DNA of 64,000 bases from Leptotrichia sp. oral taxon 498 (GTDB lineage: Bacteria; Fusobacteriota; Fusobacteriia; Fusobacteriales; Leptotrichiaceae): assembly GCF_002240055.1 (NCBI RefSeq), contig NZ_CP016753.1, positions 124,001 through 188,000 of the forward strand, read 5' to 3'. The notes under the pieces were generated by a model that searched no databases, had not been told where the DNA came from, and saw only the letters and a list, made by a program, of their open reading frames with translations. The translations under genes and the position numbers were made by a program. Positions 45,181 through 53,692 of the stretch are shown one piece after another (the first letter of the stretch is position 1; each line of letters opens with the position of its first letter).

Positions 45181-45857
45181 TATAATTTTTTATTTATAAT
45201 TTTCATTATTTCATCATTAATTTCTTCAATAGATTTTAACTTTCCATTATTTACGCAAGAAATTATTTCCCAGCTATATTTTAGTGCAAGGCTTTTTGCC
45301 GTTTCATATGATTTTCTCAAATACTCTTTATCTTTTTCATGAATATCCTTTTTAATTTCTCCAGTTATTTTATTTTCCCGATTTTTCATAAGTTCATCAC
45401 TAATTTCAAAAGGAATATCCAAAAAAAACACAATATCAGGCTTAGGCAAACCAATTTTATTCCACTCTAAATCGACTAACCATTTCAAATATTTTTCTTT
45501 TTCAATTTCGTTATCTATTTTTGGAACTTGATGAATCATATTTGAAATTGTATATCTGTCACTTACAACTATTCCTCCACCGTTATAAAAATTTTCCCAC
45601 TCCATTTTATAAGAAGCAAATCTATCGACTGAATAAAGAACTGAAGCCGCATAAGCATTCACACTTTGAGCTTTTTTTCCAAATTCACCCGCAAGATACA
45701 TTTTTACTGGTTCCGAAGCTTTACTGTCATAATTTGGAAAAGATATTTTTTTTATTTTTTCTTTTCCTTTTAATTTACACAATTTTTTATATAACAATTC
45801 TGTCTGTGTCTGCTTTCCACTTCCATCCGTTCCTTCAATAATTATTAATTTTCCCAT
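45180..45857 (-). CDS. tmk: dTMP kinase (thymidylate kinase)
   Basis: 225 residues. P-loop EGTDGSGKQTQ (residues 8-18), the DR motif in VVSDRYTISNMIHQ, and RFASYKMEWE for substrate binding. It phosphorylates dTMP to dTDP. It is a little longer than the usual 205-215 residues and Gln replaces the common Gly/Lys in the P-loop (GKQTQ), a variant seen in the eukaryote-like group of bacterial thymidylate kinases. It could be a broader nucleoside monophosphate kinase. Confidence 0.85.
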   Translation of the reverse strand: MGKLIIIEGTDGSGKQTQTELLYKKLCKLKGKEKIKKISFPNYDSKASEPVKMYLAGEFGKKAQSVNAYAASVLYSVDRFASYKMEWENFYNGGGIVVSDRYTISNMIHQVPKIDNEIEKEKYLKWLVDLEWNKIGLPKPDIVFFLDIPFEISDELMKNRENKITGEIKKDIHEKDKEYLRKSYETAKSLALKYSWEIISCVNNGKLKSIEEINDEIMKIINKKL

Positions 45858-45949
45858 CTTTCTTTAATTCCTTTTTCTATAATTTTTTTTATATTATATT
45901 TTTTTATATTATAACATATTTAAAAAATTTTTTCTAAAGTTTAAAAATA

Positions 45950-45995
45950 AAAAAAAGAGACTGTTCTAAAATTCAACTTTTAGAACAAAGTCTCT
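45950..45995 (-). terminator. Terminator of the DigH-like gene
   Basis: Minus-strand AGAGACT..GTTCTAAAA and TTTTAGAAC.AGTCTCT (45995-45956) form a long stem interrupted by a 2-base bulge, followed by TTTTTT. It lies 7 bases past the stop. Confidence 0.85.
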
Positions 45996-46001
45996 AATTT
46001 A

Positions 46002-47234
46002 TTAATTATTCAAACTATATGGTCCTTGTTTCAAGCTATTTGTCGCATTTTTTGGATTTGTCAATAAAGATTTATAGCTAAAAAATATACTTCCTTTGAC
46101 TGCTGGATAATTTCTGTTAAAATTAATTTGATTTACCAATTCTTTTGCATTTTTCCATTCATTTACTTTATAGGCAGCTTGTCCTATGTATAAATCAGTA
46201 TTTGTTTCAGCTGCATATTTACTCCACCATTTTACTAAAGTGTTGTATTCAGCAACTTTAAATCCTTGATTCCAGTAGATTTGCGGTGCAACATAGTCAA
46301 TCCAGTGGTTATTCATCCAAAGTAAAATATCTGCATACAAATCATCATAATTTTGAACTCCAGCTTTCGTTGCAGAACCTCTTGCGGGATCTGTTGAATC
46401 ATTTCTCCAAACACCAAAAGGACTTATTCCAAATTCCACATTAGGATTTTCTTTTTTTATTTCTTTGTGCAATTTTTCAATCAGTGTATTTATATTATTT
46501 CTTCTCCAATCTCCAACATTCGAGAATTTTTTCCCATATTTTTGATATTGTGCAGAATCTGGATATTCTTCATTTTTCACTTTATATGGATAAAAATAAT
46601 CATCCATATGAACTCCATCAACATCATAATTTTTTACAACTTCAACAATACTATTTACAACATAATTATTAACTTCTGGAATTCCAGGGTTTAAGTAAAC
46701 TTTTCCACCATATGTCACGGTCCATTCAGGTTTTTTCTTACCAATACTTTCACTTGATAACTTTTCTCTTCCACCAGTCGCAGTAAGTCTGTAAGGATTA
46801 AACCAAGCGTGAAACTCTATTCCTCTTTTATGAGCTTCTTCCACCATAAATTTTAATGGATCATATCCAGGATTTACTCCTTGAGTTCCAGTTAAATAAC
46901 GAGACCAAGGTGCGTATTTCGATGGATAAAAGGCATCAGATTCTGGTTTAATTTGCACAAATACGGCATTCATATTCCAACTTTTTACATTGTTAAGAAT
47001 TGAAATAAACTCCGCTTTTTGTTTTTCTACACTAAGACCTGGTTTTGACGGCCAATCTATATTACTTACACTTGCAACCCACACACCTCTCAACTCTTTA
47101 GGTTTTGCTATTTTTGCATTATCTATTTTTGTTGCATTCTTATTTCCACTAACTACTAAATTAGCGGCATTTAGCGACGTTACTGTCAAAATTGAAATTA
47201 CTAATAATGATAATTTTTTTACTATTGATTTCAC
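46002..47234 (-). CDS. digH: GHL10-family glycosidase, DigH (YddW)-like, exported
   Basis: 410 residues with an N-terminal signal peptide (KKLSLLVISILTVTSLNAANL). The glycosyl-hydrolase-like 10 domain starts at ELRGVWVASVSNIDWPSKPG and includes NAVFVQIKPESDAFYPS, HAWFNPYR, YDVDGVHMDDYFYP (acidic residues in the active site), FGISPFGVWRN and DYVAPQIYWNQ. In E. coli this family cleaves denuded peptidoglycan during division. Length fits the minimal catalytic form. GTG start after AAGGAG. Terminated separately from tmk. Confidence 0.85.
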   Translation of the reverse strand: MKSIVKKLSLLVISILTVTSLNAANLVVSGNKNATKIDNAKIAKPKELRGVWVASVSNIDWPSKPGLSVEKQKAEFISILNNVKSWNMNAVFVQIKPESDAFYPSKYAPWSRYLTGTQGVNPGYDPLKFMVEEAHKRGIEFHAWFNPYRLTATGGREKLSSESIGKKKPEWTVTYGGKVYLNPGIPEVNNYVVNSIVEVVKNYDVDGVHMDDYFYPYKVKNEEYPDSAQYQKYGKKFSNVGDWRRNNINTLIEKLHKEIKKENPNVEFGISPFGVWRNDSTDPARGSATKAGVQNYDDLYADILLWMNNHWIDYVAPQIYWNQGFKVAEYNTLVKWWSKYAAETNTDLYIGQAAYKVNEWKNAKELVNQINFNRNYPAVKGSIFFSYKSLLTNPKNATNSLKQGPYSLNN

Positions 47235-47322
47235 TAAAAAACTCCTTTCTGAATATGTTCTTCACTATAATTTTAATACATTTATTGAATTTTTGCAACT
47301 TTTTTTCAGATTTTTTACAAGA

Positions 47323-48054
47323 TTATAATATATTAAAATCAATTAATACTGGCAAGTGATCAGAAAGTTTTGTTTGAATAACTTTAAAATTATTTATTTT
47401 TATTTCTTGTGAACAAAGTATAAAATCAAGTTCTTTTTTAGGTTTCCAACTTGGAAAAGTTGGCTGTGAATTAACATTTGAATTTTTTAATCCTGACGCT
47501 TTTAAAAACATCGCAAGTTCATCATATCCCCAAAAAGCATTAAAATCTCCAGCAACAATCACAGGCTTTTTCGCACTCTTTACCAAATCATAGAGCTGAA
47601 CTATTTGTTTTTGGCGAGTTTTTCCTCCCAATGCCAAATGTACTAAAAATACTATCACTTTTTCAGTTTCAACTTCGATTATCAATTTTTTCATTCCACT
47701 GTCTAAATAATGAAATTTTTTCTTCACTATTTCACTTTTTGAAAGCAAAGCATTCCCCTGTTTACGAACCATAGGAAATTTCATATATTTTGAATTTTCT
47801 TCGTATTTATACTGAAAAACATTGTTATTTCTCGTAATTCTCGCAAGGACGGCAGCCTGATTTTTACTTTTCATTCTAAAAGAACCTAAATCAACTTCTA
47901 CAAGTCCCACTATATCAGGTTTATATTTATTTATGAGACTTCCAATTTTGTGAATATGCCAGTTTGAGCGGCCTAAGTATCCTCTGATATGCTTAAATGG
48001 CTGATTTAGATATTTTCCTGTCCCATAGCGTATATTATACAAGAGAAATTTCAT
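47323..48054 (-). CDS. Endonuclease/exonuclease/phosphatase-family hydrolase
   Basis: 243 residues. EEP fold motifs: KFLLYNIRYG (Asn), VGLVEVD (metal Glu), VIVAGDFNAFWG (Asp-Asn) and LSDHLPVL (catalytic Asp-His), with LVHLALGGKTRQKQ in between. No signal peptide. ATG 48054 is favoured, because the in-frame start at 48063 overlaps the Shine-Dalgarno. It lies 25 bp after trmR. Substrate could be nucleic acid, phosphoester or lipid head group. Confidence 0.8.
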   Translation of the reverse strand: MKFLLYNIRYGTGKYLNQPFKHIRGYLGRSNWHIHKIGSLINKYKPDIVGLVEVDLGSFRMKSKNQAAVLARITRNNNVFQYKYEENSKYMKFPMVRKQGNALLSKSEIVKKKFHYLDSGMKKLIIEVETEKVIVFLVHLALGGKTRQKQIVQLYDLVKSAKKPVIVAGDFNAFWGYDELAMFLKASGLKNSNVNSQPTFPSWKPKKELDFILCSQEIKINNFKVIQTKLSDHLPVLIDFNIL

Positions 48055-48079
48055 TTTTATCACTTCTTTCCGCTAACCT

Positions 48080-48742
48080 TTATTTTTTGACTATTCCCAC
48101 TCCATCGCCAAACGGCAGCAAAACAAAATTATACTCGTCATTTAATTTTTTAATAAATTCATTCAATCTTTTTACAATCGTTTTATATCTTTTTGGAACT
48201 TCTTCCTTAGATTTTGCCACAAATCCACGAAATACAATGTTGTCAATAAAAATTATTCCATTTTCACAAAGCAGCTCATAACACATTTCAAAAAATTTTG
48301 AATACTGACCCTTTGCCGCATCTATGAATATAAAATCATACTTTACATTTTTATCTAATTTGGGTATTTCTTCCAGCGCATCTCCCATAATTAAATTATT
48401 TTTTTCAAATATCCCCATTTTTTTGAAATTCTCAATCGCTTTTTTATAACGAATTTCATCAATTTCTATTGTGGTCAAAAATCCACCATTTTCATTTGCA
48501 ATTTGTGCCAAGAAAATCCCTGAATATCCAGTCGCAGTTCCAATTTCTAAAATTTTTTTTGACTTTTTATTTTTTGCAGCAAATATCATAAAATTAAGTA
48601 CATCATCTGTAATTATAGGTACTTTTTTCTCCAAACTTTCTTCTTTTATTTCTTTTATAATCTCATATTTTTTTGATTTTTTATTTTTATAGTAAAACAA
48701 ATCTTGCGCATATTTTGATAATTCATTAAAATTTTCTATCAT
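48080..48742 (-). CDS. trmR: tRNA 5-hydroxyuridine O-methyltransferase (TrmR/YrrM-like)
   Basis: 220 residues. Class I SAM methyltransferase of the COMT-like O-methyltransferase family. SAM motif ILEIGTATGYSGIFLAQ, acidic loop TTIEID, and metal-binding FIFIDAAKGQYSKFFEM with DNIVFRGFV. Bacterial members of this size and sequence (B. subtilis YrrM) methylate 5-hydroxyuridine 34 to 5-methoxyuridine in tRNA. A TrhP-like hydroxylase for the preceding step is at 28618-29886. Other O-methyltransferase substrates are possible. Confidence 0.78.
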   Translation of the reverse strand: MIENFNELSKYAQDLFYYKNKKSKKYEIIKEIKEESLEKKVPIITDDVLNFMIFAAKNKKSKKILEIGTATGYSGIFLAQIANENGGFLTTIEIDEIRYKKAIENFKKMGIFEKNNLIMGDALEEIPKLDKNVKYDFIFIDAAKGQYSKFFEMCYELLCENGIIFIDNIVFRGFVAKSKEEVPKRYKTIVKRLNEFIKKLNDEYNFVLLPFGDGVGIVKK

Positions 48743-48761
48743 ATTTTTCCTTTTTTATTTT

Positions 48762-49781
48762 TTATAGCATTTCTCCCATTTTAAAAATTGGAAGCATAAC
48801 CGAAAATATTATTCCACCGATTAATATTCCGATAAAAATTATCGAAAATGGCTCAAACATTTTTAAAAGCCATTTAATTTTTTCATTTACTCTTTCATAA
48901 TATATTTCGTTCAAATTAAAAAATGAAATTTCCATTTTTCCAGTTCTCTCGCCTATCGTTAAAAAACTTCTGTATTCCACATCAAAAAAAGTTGTATTTT
49001 TAAATGATTTTTGTATACTTTCCCCCTTTTCAATTTTTGAAATAATTTTTTTCAATTCTTTATTTAAAACATTACTTTTAGAATTTGAACACATTTCTAA
49101 AGATTTCACAAACGATATATTTGTATTAGTTAAAGAATACATATTTCTTGTGAAATTTAACACACAAATATCTTTATACATCTTCCCAATTATTTTTAAT
49201 TTTAAAAAAAATTTTTCAAAATCTTCTTCATTTTTCTTTTTAAAATAAAAAAACAAAAAATATATAAAAACCATCACACCAAAAAAAGCAATCCAATATT
49301 TATCAAAAATTTTACTCATATTTATAACAGTTTTTGTAATTTTGGGCAAATCTTGTCCAATGTCCGAATAAATTGAAACAAATTTTGGAACAACAAATTT
49401 TAATAAGATTGCAACTATTATAACTGCTGTAACAATAACCGTAACTGGATAAATACTAAGTCCTATAATATCTTTTTTTATTTTTTGGTTAAACTCATAT
49501 TTTTGATACAAATTTTTAAAAACTAATTCCAAATTTCCAGTCTGCTCTCCAATTTTTATCATTTCCAAAAATTCTCTTTCTTTAACAATTTTATAAAATG
49601 CTTTAGTTAAAGGGACTCCCTGTTCTATTTGTGCTTTAGTTTTTAAAATTTTATTTTTCATTTCGCTTTTATAATTTTGAGAAACAATCGTAAGTGTATC
49701 AATCAAGCTAATCTTCCCATTTAACAAATAATATACACTTTTTGTAAATGTCAAAAGTTCCTTTTCAGTTATTTTCCCCAC
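48762..49781 (-). CDS. Type II secretion/type IV pilus inner-membrane platform protein (GspF/PilC)
   Basis: 339 residues with the duplicated GspF domain. The halves share G-x-x-L-x-x-A-F and GEQTGNLELVF vs GERTGKMEISF motifs, each followed by membrane helices (about 109-130, 160-180, 310-333). GTG start five bases after GGGGAG. It lies apart from the rest of the machinery, with two sugar kinase genes between, but on the same strand. Serves as the rotor/platform for pseudopilus assembly. Confidence 0.9.
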   Translation of the reverse strand: MGKITEKELLTFTKSVYYLLNGKISLIDTLTIVSQNYKSEMKNKILKTKAQIEQGVPLTKAFYKIVKEREFLEMIKIGEQTGNLELVFKNLYQKYEFNQKIKKDIIGLSIYPVTVIVTAVIIVAILLKFVVPKFVSIYSDIGQDLPKITKTVINMSKIFDKYWIAFFGVMVFIYFLFFYFKKKNEEDFEKFFLKLKIIGKMYKDICVLNFTRNMYSLTNTNISFVKSLEMCSNSKSNVLNKELKKIISKIEKGESIQKSFKNTTFFDVEYRSFLTIGERTGKMEISFFNLNEIYYERVNEKIKWLLKMFEPFSIIFIGILIGGIIFSVMLPIFKMGEML

Positions 49782-49830
49782 AATAACTCCCCCCTTTTAA
49801 AAAACTTTTTTATTTTTTATTTGTATTTTT

Positions 49831-50712
49831 TTATTTTTGTTCTAAAGCAATTTTTCCTAATGCAATTGATCCGACAAACCCAGCTTCATCACCTAATCCA
49901 GGATAGACAATATAATTATCAATATCTTCCAAAATTTCTTTCTTTTGTACATATCCGTTTAAAGATTCCTGAACATATTTTCTGATTTTTGGAAACAGTT
50001 GTTTCTGTTTCATAACTCCACCGCCCATAATAATTTTTTGTGGCGATAAAATCAAAATATAATTTACTAACGCTTGTGCCAAATAATACGCTTCCATATC
50101 CCAAACTTCGTCAACTTCAGCCAATTCAAATCCTTTTTTCCCCCATCTAGCTTCAATTGCTGGTCCTGCTGCAATTCCTTCCAAACAGTCTTTATGAAAT
50201 GGACATCTTCCTTCAAATTTATCATCTTTATGTCTTTTTAGCAAAATATGTCCCATTTCAGGATGAGTCAACCCTTGAACCATTTTACCATCAACAACGG
50301 CTCCTGCTCCAATTCCTGTTCCAACTGTTATATACAGCACGTTTTTTAGTCCTTCTCCTGCTCCCCACCAAGATTCAGCGAGCGCCGCTCCATTTACATC
50401 TGTATCAAATTCCATTGGCACATCAAAATGTTTTTTTAGTTCTCCAATCATATTAAAATCACTCCAATAAGGTTTTGGAGTTTTTGTTATATACCCGTAA
50501 GTTTCAGAACCTTTTACAGGATCAATTGGACCAAAACTTCCAACTCCCATCACATCAAATTCTTTATCTGAAAAATATTCTATAACTTTTCCCATTGTTT
50601 CTTCAGGCGTTGTTGTAGGAATACTAACTCTTTCAATCACTTTCCCATCTTCTGTTCCAATTCCACAGATAAATTTTGTTCCTCCAGCTTCTATTGCTGC
50701 AATAATTGCCAT
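49831..50712 (-). CDS. ROK-family sugar kinase (fructokinase-like)
   Basis: 293 residues. N-terminal AIEAGGTKFICGIG phosphate-binding loop, catalytic DTDVNGAALAE, ATP-site TVGTGIGAGAV and the ROK signature/zinc site HPEMGHILLKRH...GRCPFHKDCLEG. The EAGGTKF and CPFHxxCLEG forms match the fructokinase (ScrK/GmuE-like) branch. ATG 50712 after GGAAG is preferred over the TTG-like start nine bases upstream. Confidence 0.88.
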   Translation of the reverse strand: MAIIAAIEAGGTKFICGIGTEDGKVIERVSIPTTTPEETMGKVIEYFSDKEFDVMGVGSFGPIDPVKGSETYGYITKTPKPYWSDFNMIGELKKHFDVPMEFDTDVNGAALAESWWGAGEGLKNVLYITVGTGIGAGAVVDGKMVQGLTHPEMGHILLKRHKDDKFEGRCPFHKDCLEGIAAGPAIEARWGKKGFELAEVDEVWDMEAYYLAQALVNYILILSPQKIIMGGGVMKQKQLFPKIRKYVQESLNGYVQKKEILEDIDNYIVYPGLGDEAGFVGSIALGKIALEQK

Positions 50713-50799
50713 AACTTTCACTTCCTTTTCTTTTCTTTATAAATTAAATTTTTAATTTTAATCTCACTTAAATTTCCCACAATAAAACTCCCTTTTATT

Positions 50800-51792
50800 T
50801 TACAAATGTTCTTGTACGGTTTCATAGAAATCTAAAATTTCTTCTTTTGTTGCAGTTGCCGTTCCAATTTTAGCCACAACTATTCCTGAAGCCATATTCG
50901 CAATTTCTCCAGCTTCATATAAATCAGCTCCTGCACATCTTGCCAAAAGAAAAGTTGAAATAAATGTATCTCCTGCGCCCGTCACATCGTAAACTTCTCT
51001 TGCCACCGTCGGTATTCTTTTATGTTCCGTTTCAAAAAGTGAAACTCCCTCTTCACTTCTCGTAAGCACAACATTTTCAAGCTCCAATTCTTTTTTTAAC
51101 TGCTCTAATTTTTCTACAATTTCTTCTTCACTAGAAAATTTTTTCATTCCAAAATAGTCCAAAATCTCTTTTTTATTAGGTGTTATAGAAGTTGCTCCAA
51201 CATAATTTTTAAAATTTTGAGGTTTTGGATCTACTACTACAACTTTTCCATTTTCTTTAGAAAGTTTTATAATTTTTTTGGAAAGTCTTTCTGTTAAAAG
51301 TCCTTTATTATAATCGGATAACAAAATCGCATCTATATTTTTCAAATCTTCTTTTAATAATTCTAAAATTTTATCTTGGTTTTCAGATGAAATATCAATA
51401 TCTTTTTCCCAATCTAGCCGAAGTAATTGTTGTCCTTGTGCTAAAACTCTACTTTTAATTATAGTTGGACGGGAACTGTCTTTCACAATTCCAGCTGAGT
51501 TAATTTTTTTAACTTCCAATTCCTTTATAAACTTTTCACCATTTGCATCGTTTCCCACGACTCCATACACCGATACATTAGCTGATAATGAAATTAAGTT
51601 ATTTGCCACATTTGAAGCTCCACCCAATACAAATCGTTCTTTCTCAATATTCACTACAGGAACTGGTGCTTCAGGAGAAATTCTGCCAACTTTTCCAATA
51701 AGATATTCATCTAGCATCATATCCCCAATAACAGCAATTCTCACACTTTTAAACCGTTCAAGTATCTCTTTAAGCCTTCGAATTGAAATCAT
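50800..51792 (-). CDS. hldA: D-glycero-beta-D-manno-heptose-7-phosphate kinase
   Basis: 330 residues; the kinase half of HldE as a stand-alone enzyme. PfkB-type motifs: GDMMLDEYLIGKVGRISPEAP near the N-terminus, VLGGASNVANNL, and the C-terminal DVTGAGDTFISTFLLA with the catalytic Asp. The GRISPEAPVPV sequence is diagnostic of heptose kinases. Its presence implies ADP-heptose and hence a heptose-containing LPS in a diderm cell. The adenylyltransferase partner is not in the window. Confidence 0.93.
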   Translation of the reverse strand: MISIRRLKEILERFKSVRIAVIGDMMLDEYLIGKVGRISPEAPVPVVNIEKERFVLGGASNVANNLISLSANVSVYGVVGNDANGEKFIKELEVKKINSAGIVKDSSRPTIIKSRVLAQGQQLLRLDWEKDIDISSENQDKILELLKEDLKNIDAILLSDYNKGLLTERLSKKIIKLSKENGKVVVVDPKPQNFKNYVGATSITPNKKEILDYFGMKKFSSEEEIVEKLEQLKKELELENVVLTRSEEGVSLFETEHKRIPTVAREVYDVTGAGDTFISTFLLARCAGADLYEAGEIANMASGIVVAKIGTATATKEEILDFYETVQEHL

Positions 51793-51920
51793 TTTTTTCC
51801 TTTCTTTTATTTTTTGTTTTTTTATTTTTTATTTTTAAATTTATTTTTTTTGAATATATTTTTATTATACAACATATTTTAATATTTTTCATCAAAAATT
51901 TAGAAAAAAATTTTTTATTT

Positions 51921-53123
51921 CTAATTTACTAAAAGCGATTTATCATTTTGTATAACAGCTTCAATTTCAATATAAATATCTCTCATTTCTTTATTTGTCC
52001 TTCTATATTTAAATAGCGGTCCAATTATTGGAATTTTTGAGAGTATTGGCACCCTTCTTTGTGTTTCTTTACTCACATTTTGTTTCAATCCTCCTATAAA
52101 TGTCGAGCCACCATCATTCAATGTTATCGTAGTTCGTGTCTGATTTTTTTGTTTTGCACCAGAAGATGCACTATAAGTTGATGTCAATTTGAAATTACTT
52201 ATTTCCGTATCAAGTTTTAACAATATTTTTTTTATTCCATTTATCTTTTTTATTTCTGGAGTTATTTTAAAAACAATTCCCGCTTCTGAAAATATTGGCT
52301 CAATATAATCTTCATTATTTTTAGTTACTTTTTTTTCACCTATAATCACTTCTTCCGTAACTTTTAATTCCCCTTCTTCCTTTTCCATAATCATAAGTGT
52401 TGGCATAGCTTCTATTTTTATATCTCCATTTTCTTTTAGCATATTAAAGTCAACTCCCAAAAATTTTCCTCCAGCAGAAAATATCGAACTAATCGAAATT
52501 TCTCCATTTAAAAATTTTGCAACCAAATTATTTTTTCCAGTATTTCCAGAATCTGAATTTATCGACCAGTCAATTCCAAGCCGCTCAAATAAATTTGAAC
52601 TTGTATCAATTATCGTTCCCTTTATTATAACCTGCTCTTTTGGACTGTCAAAAGACTTTATTATTTTTTTCATCTCTTCAAATTTCTTTTCATCTCCACT
52701 AAAAATAATTTTATTCCCCACGCCAATAACTTCAAATTTTTCAAATCCATTTAATGCTTCAGAAATTTCTTTTACATCTCTATATTCAAACTCAATTTCT
52801 CCCGTCTTATTTTTTATCTCATCTTTTTTCTGATTTTCAATCTTTGAACTTTCTATTTTTGTAACTTCTTTTTTATTATTTTCCATTTTTGGAATTTGTT
52901 TTGTCTGTTTAGATGTATTATTTTCAGGAGTTTTTACTTGCTTTTGTTGTGTGTTGTTATTTATACTATTATTTTCAATCTTTTTATTTTCCTTCGGCAC
53001 TTTATAAATAAATATTTTTTTCATATTTTGTGCATCGTTTTTATTTACATAATCCGTAACTTTCGCTGAAAAAGTATTACTAAAAAAAATAATGGCATAT
53101 AAAATAAAATTTAATTTCCTCAT
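51921..53123 (-). CDS. Secretin (GspD/PilQ family), short form
   Basis: 400 residues. A signal peptide (MRKLNFILYAIIFFSNTFSA) is followed by a Lys/Asn/Gln-rich linker (residues 45-105). One N-domain contains FEYRDVKEISEALNGFEKF, and the secretin core ends in RVPILSKIPIIGPLFKY. The GGLKQ and final amphipathic strands are typical. At 400 residues it is shorter than most GspD/PilQ, with only a single N-domain. It should form the outer-membrane gate for the pseudopilus encoded upstream, last of a seven-gene minus-strand run. Confidence 0.88.
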   Translation of the reverse strand: MRKLNFILYAIIFFSNTFSAKVTDYVNKNDAQNMKKIFIYKVPKENKKIENNSINNNTQQKQVKTPENNTSKQTKQIPKMENNKKEVTKIESSKIENQKKDEIKNKTGEIEFEYRDVKEISEALNGFEKFEVIGVGNKIIFSGDEKKFEEMKKIIKSFDSPKEQVIIKGTIIDTSSNLFERLGIDWSINSDSGNTGKNNLVAKFLNGEISISSIFSAGGKFLGVDFNMLKENGDIKIEAMPTLMIMEKEEGELKVTEEVIIGEKKVTKNNEDYIEPIFSEAGIVFKITPEIKKINGIKKILLKLDTEISNFKLTSTYSASSGAKQKNQTRTTITLNDGGSTFIGGLKQNVSKETQRRVPILSKIPIIGPLFKYRRTNKEMRDIYIEIEAVIQNDKSLLVN

Positions 53124-53140
53124 TTTTCCCCCTTTTACTT

Positions 53141-53665
53141 TTACAATTTTTTCTCAATAAACCCTATCGAAATTTTAAATTCATCGCTTGTAAGCTCAAT
53201 AAACAATCTTGAAGTATCAATATATCTTTTACTTTTATTAATTAAATACAAAAACTTCCCAAAATCATTTAAACTTCCAAAAGTTGTAAAATGAATATAT
53301 TTTAATTTATATCCATTTTTCTCCCAGACATTTTCTGATTTTGAAATTTCTTTCACTTTTAAATCACTTTCATGAGCAAAAATATAAATCATCTTTTTAA
53401 ACTCTGATTCATTTTTTATTGAAAAAAAAGAAAGTCTTCTTGTCAACATCATAATTTTATCGTAATCAGCCATATTCTTTTCTTTTTCAAGTGATTTTTC
53501 AGTTTCTATTTCAATAATTTTTTTCTCAAAATTTTTTTTATTCTCCAAAAGTAATTTTTTATTTTCCAAAAGTTCTTTGTGCTCACTATACTTTGAATTT
53601 AAGTTTATCACAAAAAAAACTACAATTAAAGCAATTATCATCATTTTTAAATTTATTTTTCTCAT
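53141..53665 (-). CDS. PilO/GspM-like inner-membrane protein
   Basis: 174 residues. A single N-terminal membrane helix (MMIIALIVVFFVINLN), a Lys/Glu coiled coil (residues 28-70), and a small alpha-beta domain with HFTTFGSLNDFGKFLYLINKS, similar to the PilO ferredoxin-like domain. Placed between the secretin and PilM/N-like genes exactly as pilO would be. Family assignment rests on architecture and context. Confidence 0.6.
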   Translation of the reverse strand: MRKINLKMMIIALIVVFFVINLNSKYSEHKELLENKKLLLENKKNFEKKIIEIETEKSLEKEKNMADYDKIMMLTRRLSFFSIKNESEFKKMIYIFAHESDLKVKEISKSENVWEKNGYKLKYIHFTTFGSLNDFGKFLYLINKSKRYIDTSRLFIELTSDEFKISIGFIEKKL

Positions 53666-53692
53666 TTTATACTTTTCCCACTTTTCCTAAAA

